From assembly GCA_035556735.1 (NCBI GenBank), contig DATMFF010000010.1, positions 1-64,000 of the forward strand: DNA of 64,000 nucleotides. The letters are read 5' to 3'. A program made the position numbers and the translations under genes. The notes beneath the pieces were generated by a model. The model did not search any database. It saw only the letters and a program-made list of their open reading frames with translations, and was not told the origin of the DNA. Below, one piece after another: positions 58,847 through 64,000 of this stretch; the first letter of the stretch is position 1; the number at the start of each line of letters is the position of its first letter. This stretch comes from CANJBX01 sp035556735. Lineage in GTDB: Bacteria; Pseudomonadota; Alphaproteobacteria; Rhizobiales; Xanthobacteraceae.

Positions 58847-59125
58847 ATGAACCGGGCCGCGCTGATCATTGCCACCATCGCCGACCTTGCGCTCGCGGCG
58901 CTTGCCGTGGGCGTCTCCGGCTTCATCGTCGGAAGCGGCCCGGAAAGCATGCGCGCCGGCCTCGGCGTGCAGGCCGGGCTGGTTGCGTTCGTCCTGCTCT
59001 GCCTGCTCGCGCCTGTCGCCGGATTTGTCCTGCTGCGCGCCGGCCGTCCCGTCGGCGGCATGCTGGTGGCGTGGCTTCCGCCGCTGATCGCGCTCTTCCT
59101 CGCCGTAATGCCGCCGTGGCCGTGA
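58847..59125 (+). CDS. Small integral membrane protein, 92 aa
   Basis: Three hydrophobic helices (LIIATIADLALAALAVGVSG, LVAFVLLCLLAPVAGFVLL, MLVAWLPPLIALFLAVM). No family recognised. ATG 58847 is 33 bases after grxD, so possibly one transcript. Confidence 0.7.
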   Translation: MNRAALIIATIADLALAALAVGVSGFIVGSGPESMRAGLGVQAGLVAFVLLCLLAPVAGFVLLRAGRPVGGMLVAWLPPLIALFLAVMPPWP

Positions 59126-59154
59126 GCGCCGCGTCGGCCGCCCTCACAACGAAA

Positions 59155-59188
59155 AAGCCCGCGGCAAACACCGCGGGCTTGTTTGTTT
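59155..59188. terminator. Bidirectional terminator between the membrane protein and rpsD
   Basis: Arms AAGCCCGCGG / CCGCGGGCTT with CAAACA loop, then GTTTGTTTG on the plus side and TTTTTCG on the minus side. Confidence 0.9.
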
Positions 59189-59213
59189 GCGGCCCTGTGA
59201 GCGGGCGCAGGCT

Positions 59214-59831
59214 CTAGCGTGAATAGTACTCGACGACCAAGTGGGGCTCCATCCGGGTCGCGTAAGGCACGTCGGTCGGTGCCGGCACGCGCGCGAGCTT
59301 GGCCGTCATCTTGCTGTGATCGGCCTCGATGTAGTCGGGCACGTCGCGCTCGGCGAGACCGGTCGCTTCCAGCACCATGGTGAGTTGGCGCGAGGATTCC
59401 TTGACCTCGATCACGTCGCCGGCCTTCAGCCGCATGCTCGCGATGTTGGCGCGGCGGCCGTTCACCTTGATGTGGCCGTGGTTGATGAACTGGCGGGCGG
59501 CGAACATCGTCGGCACGAACTTGGCGCGATAGACGACGGCGTCGAGCCGGCGCTCCAGCAGCGCAATCAGGTTCGCGCCGCTGTCGCCCTTGAGCCGGAT
59601 GGCTTCCTGGTAGATGCCGCGGAACTGCTTCTCGGAAATGTTGGCGTAGTAGCCCTTGAGCTTCTGCTTGGCGCGCAGCTGCACGCCGTAGTCGGAGAGC
59701 TTGCTCTTGCGGCGCTGGCCGTGCTGGCCGGGCCCGTACTCGCGGCGGTTGACGGGGCTCTTCGGGCGGCCCCAGACGTTCTCGCCCATACGGCGGTCGA
59801 GTTTGTACTTTGCATCGTGGCGCTTGGTCAT
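59214..59831 (-). CDS. rpsD: 30S ribosomal protein S4, 205 aa
   Basis: 16S rRNA-binding assembly protein. KYKLDRRMGENVWGRPKSP, YGPGQHGQRRKSK, and the S4 RNA-binding domain ERRLDAVVYRAKFVPT followed by RQFINHGHIKVNGRR match alphaproteobacterial S4. ATG 59831 gives the standard 205 residues; the longer frame upstream is not conserved. Monocistronic here, as usual in this group. Confidence 0.98.
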   Translation of the reverse strand: MTKRHDAKYKLDRRMGENVWGRPKSPVNRREYGPGQHGQRRKSKLSDYGVQLRAKQKLKGYYANISEKQFRGIYQEAIRLKGDSGANLIALLERRLDAVVYRAKFVPTMFAARQFINHGHIKVNGRRANIASMRLKAGDVIEVKESSRQLTMVLEATGLAERDVPDYIEADHSKMTAKLARVPAPTDVPYATRMEPHLVVEYYSR

Positions 59832-60055
59832 CGCGTCCTCATGTTGGCGTCGCGCGCGGCCGGCGACAGTGGCTCCCGGTTGGATCCGATCGCGCGCGGA
59901 TGAAGCGGCGCATGAACCCGCGGCGAACCGGAAAACCACCTGCCTCGGGCATGCGCAGTTGAGGATCGCGCCCTCCTATGTTCCCGGCTTTCACCCGGAA
60001 CCGACAGGTCCGTCCAAATAAGCGCTCTGGACAAACCACGGGTCGCGAAACGCAC

Positions 60056-60077
60056 CGCGGGCCGAAAACGGCCCGCG
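60056..60077. terminator. Hairpin downstream of murI / in the rpsD leader
   Basis: Nine-base perfect arms CGCGGGCCG / CGGCCCGCG with AAAA loop. It may end murI transcription, or act in the rpsD leader 225 bases before that start. Otherwise the 59832-60273 gap shows no gene; an 11-C run lies at 60252-60262. Confidence 0.5.
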
Positions 60078-60273
60078 AGCAGGGGGGTTTTAGGGGGATT
60101 TCGCCGCCCTGTCAAAGGCTTTGCAGGGCGCGCCAGCAAGCCTCCCGCCTCTGTCAGGTGCAATTGTGCCGGTAACGGCCGCATGCCCGGCCCCTCCGCG
60201 TCAATCCCGGGCCGACAAGCGGCGAGTTCGGGGTCCCTTGGACCAGGCTGGCCCCCCCCCCCGGGCAGGCCGC

Positions 60274-61080
60274 CTAGCTCGCCGCGGCCGCGGCGGGTTC
60301 GGCGAAGCCGAACGTCGCGAGAGCCCGCGCCAGTGCCGCTGGCGGTGAGCGTCCGGAGGTGAACACGGCGCGCAGGCTGCCGCGCCGGTCGTTCTGAACG
60401 GGACCGGTGAGATCGGCCACGCGCCGCGCGATCGCGGGAGCGGGGTCGGTCCACTGCACGGGCCAGGGCGCCAGCCGTTCGAATTGCGCGAGCAGCAGCG
60501 GATAGTGCGTGCAGGCGAGCACCACGGTGTCGGTCCGTCGCCCTTCGGCGTCGACAAAGCAGGGGGTGATCTCCGCCGCGATCTCCGCGTCGCTCACCGG
60601 CTCCGCGCGCAAGGACGCTTCGGCTATGGCGGCGAGGCGCGCCGATCCGACCAGCGTCACGTCGCAGCCCTGTCCGAAATCGCGGATGAGCGCGCGCGTG
60701 TACTCGCGCTTGACGGTGGCCTCGGTGCCGAGCACCGACACGCGCCGGGTCCGGGAGGCGAGGCATGCCGGCTTGATCGCAGGCACCGTGCCCACGAACG
60801 GAACCTTGTAGCGTGCGCGCAGCGGACCCAGCACCAGCGTCGAAGCGGTGTTGCAGGCGATGACGACGAGGTCGGGATCGTGCGCCGCGATCAGGTCGCC
60901 CATCAGCGGCACCAGGCGCGCGATCAGCGCGTCCTCGCCGTGGGCGCCGTAGGGGAAGAACGCGTCGTCGGCGACATAGACGTAATCGGCGTCGGGGCGC
61001 GCGCGCAGGATTTCACGCAGGACGGTCAGCCCGCCCAGCCCGGAATCGAAGACGAGAATGGTGGGCTCAGCCCCTGTCAA
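60274..61080 (-). CDS. murI: Glutamate racemase, 268 aa
   Basis: Makes D-glutamate for peptidoglycan. The two catalytic cysteine segments are present (VVIACNTASTLVL and VVLACTHYPLLLAQF), plus FDSGLGGLTVLREI at the start and YVADDAFFPYG. Length is normal. Start ATG 61080. Confidence 0.95.
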   Translation of the reverse strand: MTGAEPTILVFDSGLGGLTVLREILRARPDADYVYVADDAFFPYGAHGEDALIARLVPLMGDLIAAHDPDLVVIACNTASTLVLGPLRARYKVPFVGTVPAIKPACLASRTRRVSVLGTEATVKREYTRALIRDFGQGCDVTLVGSARLAAIAEASLRAEPVSDAEIAAEITPCFVDAEGRRTDTVVLACTHYPLLLAQFERLAPWPVQWTDPAPAIARRVADLTGPVQNDRRGSLRAVFTSGRSPPAALARALATFGFAEPAAAAAS

Positions 61081-61183
61081 CGAGATGCCTCGAGTCGCAG
61101 CCTGTTTGGCATGTTCGGCAGCCGGCGCTGCGCGTCAAGCGCCGTCCGATCGGGGTGGTAATCGGCTGTGCGTGTGGCGAGGG

Positions 61184-61744
61184 TTAGACCGGAACCAGGG
61201 CACGGTGCGGTGCGGGCGGCAGCTCCACCCCGATCGCATCGCCGGCAGTGACGTCCCCGCCGGCGAGGACGACGCTCATGACGCCGGCCTTGCGGATCAG
61301 CGAGCCGTCCGGCGCGTGGGCGAGGGTGGCGGCCATGAGGCCTTTCTGGAAGCGGTCGATCTGGACGCAGGGATTGCGCAGGCCGGTGACCTCGACCACC
61401 GCCGTGGCGCCGAGGTGCAGCCGCGCGCCTTCCGGCAGCGCCAGCAGGTCGAGCCCGCGCGTCGTGACGTTCTCGCCGAGGTCGCCGGGGGCGACGGTGA
61501 AGCCGGCATCCCGCAACTCGTCGAACAGCTCCGCGTGCATGAGATGCACTTGGCGCAGGTTGGGCGCGCTCGGATCGCGCGCGACGCGCGAGCGGTGCTT
61601 CACGGTCGCGCCGGCGTGCGCGTCGCCCTCGACACCGAGTCCTGCGGTCAGGCGGATGGCGAGGCAGGGCGGCTTGCTGAACGCATGGCGCCCGTGACGC
61701 GCGACGGCGAGCACGTGGCCTGAGGTCTGCGCGGGCTCGCTCAT
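61184..61744 (-). CDS. MOSC-domain protein, 186 aa
   Basis: MOSC fold as in molybdenum-cofactor sulfurase carboxy domains: GLGVEGDAHAG, RQVHLMHAEL, PGDLGENVTTRGLDL and VEVTGLRNPCVQIDRF with the conserved cysteine. It probably binds or transfers sulfur/molybdenum cofactor. ATG 61744 overlaps the purB stop (ATGA), so it is translated after purB. Confidence 0.85.
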   Translation of the reverse strand: MSEPAQTSGHVLAVARHGRHAFSKPPCLAIRLTAGLGVEGDAHAGATVKHRSRVARDPSAPNLRQVHLMHAELFDELRDAGFTVAPGDLGENVTTRGLDLLALPEGARLHLGATAVVEVTGLRNPCVQIDRFQKGLMAATLAHAPDGSLIRKAGVMSVVLAGGDVTAGDAIGVELPPAPHRALVPV

Positions 61745-63051
61745 GCCGCGCCGAACACCCGCTGGAAGATCGTGTCGACGTGCTTGAGGTGATAGCCGAG
61801 GTCGAAGCACGCCTCGAGTTCCTTGGCGCCCAGAGCCTTGGACACGTCAGGGTCGGCCTTGAGCAGCGCCAGGAAGTCCGTGTTCTCGCCGCGCCAGACC
61901 TTCATGGCGTTGCGCTGCACGAAGCGGTAGGCGTCCTCGCGCGCGACGCCCTTCTGGGTGAGCGCGATCAGCACGCGCTGGGAATGCACCAGTCCGCCGA
62001 GCCGGTCGAGATTCTTGAGCATGTTCTGCGGATAGACCACGAGTTTGTCGATCACGCCGGCCAACCGGTTGAGCGCGAAGTCGAGCGTCACCGTCGCGTC
62101 AGGCCCGATCATGCGTTCGGCCGATGAATGCGAGATGTCGCGTTCGTGCCAGAGCGCAACGTTCTCCAGCGCAGGCAGGGCGTAGGCGCGCACCATGCGC
62201 GCGAGCCCGGTGATGTTCTCCGTGAGCACGGGATTGCGCTTGTGCGGCATGGCGGAGGAACCCTTCTGTCCTTCCGAAAAAAATTCCTCTGCCTCCAGCA
62301 CTTCGGTCCGCTGCAGGTGGCGGACCTCCGTCGCCAGCCGCTCCATCGAGGAGGCGACGACGGCGAGCGTCGAGAAATACATGGCGTGGCGGTCGCGCGG
62401 GATGACCTGCGTCGACACCGGCTCGATCGCGAGCCCCATCGCCTCGGCGACGTGCGCCTCGACGCGCGGATCGACCTGCGCGAACGTGCCGACCGCGCCG
62501 GAGATTGCGCAGGTGGCGACCTCCTTGCGCGCGGCCTGCAGGCGTTCCTTGGCGCGCGTGAACTCGGCGTAGGCGTAGGCGAGCTTCACGCCGAAGGTCG
62601 TCGGCTCGGCGTGAATGCCGTGCGAGCGGCCGATGGTCGGCGTCATCTTGAATTCGAACGCGCGGCGCTTGAGCGCCGCCAGAACCTTGTCGACGTCGGC
62701 GATGAGGATGTCAGCGGCGCGCACGAGCTGGACGTTGAGGCAGGTGTCGAGCACGTCCGAGGATGTCATGCCCTGGTGCACGAAGCGCGCCTCGGGCCCG
62801 ACGATCTCGGCGAGATGCGTGAGGAAGGCGATAACGTCGTGCTTGACCTCGCGTTCGATCTCGTCGATCCGCGCGATGTCGAACGTGGCGTTCTTGCCCT
62901 TGGTCCAGATCGCCTTGGCGGCATCCTTGGGGATGATGCCGAGCTCCGCCATGGCGTCCGCGGCATGGGCCTCGATCTCGAACCAGATCCGGTAGCGGGT
63001 CTGCGGTTCCCAGATCGCGGCCATCTCGGGGCGGGTGTAACGCGGAATCAT
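61741..63051 (-). CDS. purB: Adenylosuccinate lyase, 436 aa
   Basis: Acts twice in purine synthesis (SAICAR to AICAR, adenylosuccinate to AMP). The fumarase-superfamily signature GSSAMPHKRNPVLTENI, the TSSDVLDTCLN segment and GRSHGIHAEPTTFG are intact. Start ATG 63051 gives the standard MIPRYTRPEMAAIWEP. It overlaps the MOSC gene by four bases. Confidence 0.97.
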   Translation of the reverse strand: MIPRYTRPEMAAIWEPQTRYRIWFEIEAHAADAMAELGIIPKDAAKAIWTKGKNATFDIARIDEIEREVKHDVIAFLTHLAEIVGPEARFVHQGMTSSDVLDTCLNVQLVRAADILIADVDKVLAALKRRAFEFKMTPTIGRSHGIHAEPTTFGVKLAYAYAEFTRAKERLQAARKEVATCAISGAVGTFAQVDPRVEAHVAEAMGLAIEPVSTQVIPRDRHAMYFSTLAVVASSMERLATEVRHLQRTEVLEAEEFFSEGQKGSSAMPHKRNPVLTENITGLARMVRAYALPALENVALWHERDISHSSAERMIGPDATVTLDFALNRLAGVIDKLVVYPQNMLKNLDRLGGLVHSQRVLIALTQKGVAREDAYRFVQRNAMKVWRGENTDFLALLKADPDVSKALGAKELEACFDLGYHLKHVDTIFQRVFGAA

Positions 63052-63087
63052 CGGCTCTCTCGCTGGCGAAATCGCCGGTGGCGTAAC

Positions 63088-64000
63088 ATGGCGGGCGGTC
63101 CGGCGGAACCCCGCCGGGCCCGCTTGCAAGCCGCGGTTCGGGCTCCGATCTTCCTCCCTGGCGGGCGCCCGCCGGGCCGCGCATGCGAGGAGGCTGTCAT
63201 CCAGGGCAAGGTCGTCGTCATCACCGGGGCCACCTCCGGGATCGGGCAGGTCGCGGCGGAGCGGCTCGCGGCCATGGGCGCGCGGATCGTGCAGGTCGCT
63301 CGCGATGCCGCGCGCGGCGAGGCGGCGCTCGCCCGGCTTGCGGCGCTCGCGCCCGGCGCGGCCCACCGCGTCCATTACGCCGACCTGTCGCGCCTCGCCG
63401 AGATGAAGCGCGTCGCCGCCGAGATCACGGCGGCGGAGCCGCGCATCGACGTGCTCATCAACAACGCCGGGGCGATCTTCGCGCGCCGGCAGGTCACCGA
63501 GGACGGGCTCGAGCGGACCTTCGCGCTCAACCATCTGTCCTACTTCGTGCTCAGCGCGGGTCTGCGCGCGAGCCTGGCCGCCGCCGCGCCCGCGCGCATC
63601 GTCAACACCGCCTCGGACGCGCACTATCGTGGTCATCTCGATTTCGCGGACCTGCAGGCGGCGCGCCGCTACGATCCCTATCGGGTCTACGGCACGAGCA
63701 AGCTCTGCAACATCCTCTTCACCCGCGCGCTGGCGCGCCGGCTCGCGGGCAGCGGCGTCACAGCGAATGCGTTGCACCCCGGCTTCGTCGCCACGCGCTT
63801 CGGCGACCAGTCGGGCGGCGTCTACACGTGGGGCATCCGCTTCGCCAAGCTGTTCGCGATCAGCCCGCAGGAAGGGGCGAAGACGATCGTCTATCTCGCC
63901 TCCGCGCCGGATGTCGCCGCGGCGAACGGCGGATATTTCGAGAAGTGCCGCCCGTCGGCTGTGAGCGCGCAGGCCGCCGACGAGGAGGCCGCGCAGCGCC
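63088..64000 (+). CDS. Short-chain dehydrogenase, retinol-dehydrogenase-like (3' truncated by window edge)
   Basis: The plus frame is open to the last base. It has VVVITGATSGIGQVAAERLA, the cofactor-discriminating arginine in QVARDAARGEAALARL, VLINNAGAIFARRQV, NTASDAHYRG and YGTSKLCNILF with the catalytic Tyr-Lys. It is like WW-domain-oxidoreductase/retinol-dehydrogenase SDRs. The start is unclear: ATG 63088 is in frame but adds about 37 unusual residues. A perfect AGGAGG (63188-63193) sits five bases before an in-frame ATC (63199), where homologues normally begin. It is divergent from purB. Confidence 0.8.
   Translation, partial: MAGGPAEPRRARLQAAVRAPIFLPGGRPPGRACEEAVIQGKVVVITGATSGIGQVAAERLAAMGARIVQVARDAARGEAALARLAALAPGAAHRVHYADLSRLAEMKRVAAEITAAEPRIDVLINNAGAIFARRQVTEDGLERTFALNHLSYFVLSAGLRASLAAAAPARIVNTASDAHYRGHLDFADLQAARRYDPYRVYGTSKLCNILFTRALARRLAGSGVTANALHPGFVATRFGDQSGGVYTWGIRFAKLFAISPQEGAKTIVYLASAPDVAAANGGYFEKCRPSAVSAQAADEEAAQR

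Noticed and set aside
60252..60262. Phase-variable poly-C tract controlling murI
   Set aside because: The run lies after the murI stop, so length changes would not alter the protein; murI is essential and unlikely to phase-vary.

Overview
The window is high-GC alphaproteobacterial chromosome, most likely from the Rhizobiales (Bradyrhizobium/Xanthobacteraceae side). The evidence is a CckA hybrid kinase, the F1-ATPase zeta subunit, a LexA box of the GAAC-N7-GAAC type in front of recA, a BolA/monothiol glutaredoxin pair, and 205-residue S4. No rRNA is present. One tRNA-like gene is present, on a mobile element.

Layout: 0-8.5 kb holds the end of cckA, a SET-domain protein, cupin, glutathione S-transferase, amidase, a copper nitrite reductase (nirK) with an FNR/NnrR-type box, and a short-chain dehydrogenase. 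8.5-11.2 kb is a visibly AT-richer insert between 46-bp perfect direct repeats. It carries a ParB-like protein with a frameshifted tail and two small unknown genes, next to a decayed copy of the nirK 5' region. 11.2-19.3 kb is housekeeping/metabolic (class I fumarase, JmjC-like cupin plus GNAT-fold protein, Nudix, luciferase-like monooxygenase, alpha/beta hydrolase). 20-34.2 kb is dominated by one 3,949-residue repetitive protein ending in RTX repeats. It is bracketed by a small secreted protein on the left and a decayed paralogue of that protein on the right.

34.3-39.7 kb is a nested mobile region upstream of recA. A single-domain (p)ppGpp-synthetase-like gene and a small membrane protein sit between two copies of the recA LexA-box segment. 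Inside their right edge lies a 3.65-kb transposon with 14-bp perfect inverted ends, a 9-bp target duplication, a frameshifted IS1-like transposase, a tRNA-like gene and cargo: a DUF1508 protein, a 74-residue protein, and a zinc-ribbon/DUF488/267-residue operon behind a 22-bp perfect palindrome.

39.7-64 kb is core genome: recA, a 39-bp-period repeat array, metF, alaS, icd, a polysaccharide pair of paralogues around a UDP-glucuronate decarboxylase, a TrmJ-like methyltransferase fused to DUF559, the zeta subunit, then purC, an arylmalonate-decarboxylase homologue, purS, purQ and purL. After these come a cysteine-rich secreted protein, bolA, grxD, rpsD, murI, a MOSC protein, purB and a dehydrogenase running off the end. 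purC/S/Q/L and purB together supply much of de novo purine synthesis.

The best candidates for undescribed biology are the recA-adjacent nested element (an SOS-box-linked RelA/SpoT gene plus the DUF488 cargo operon and odd tRNA) and the giant adhesin with its five-fold GLGHxGYHxGEPNVSE module.
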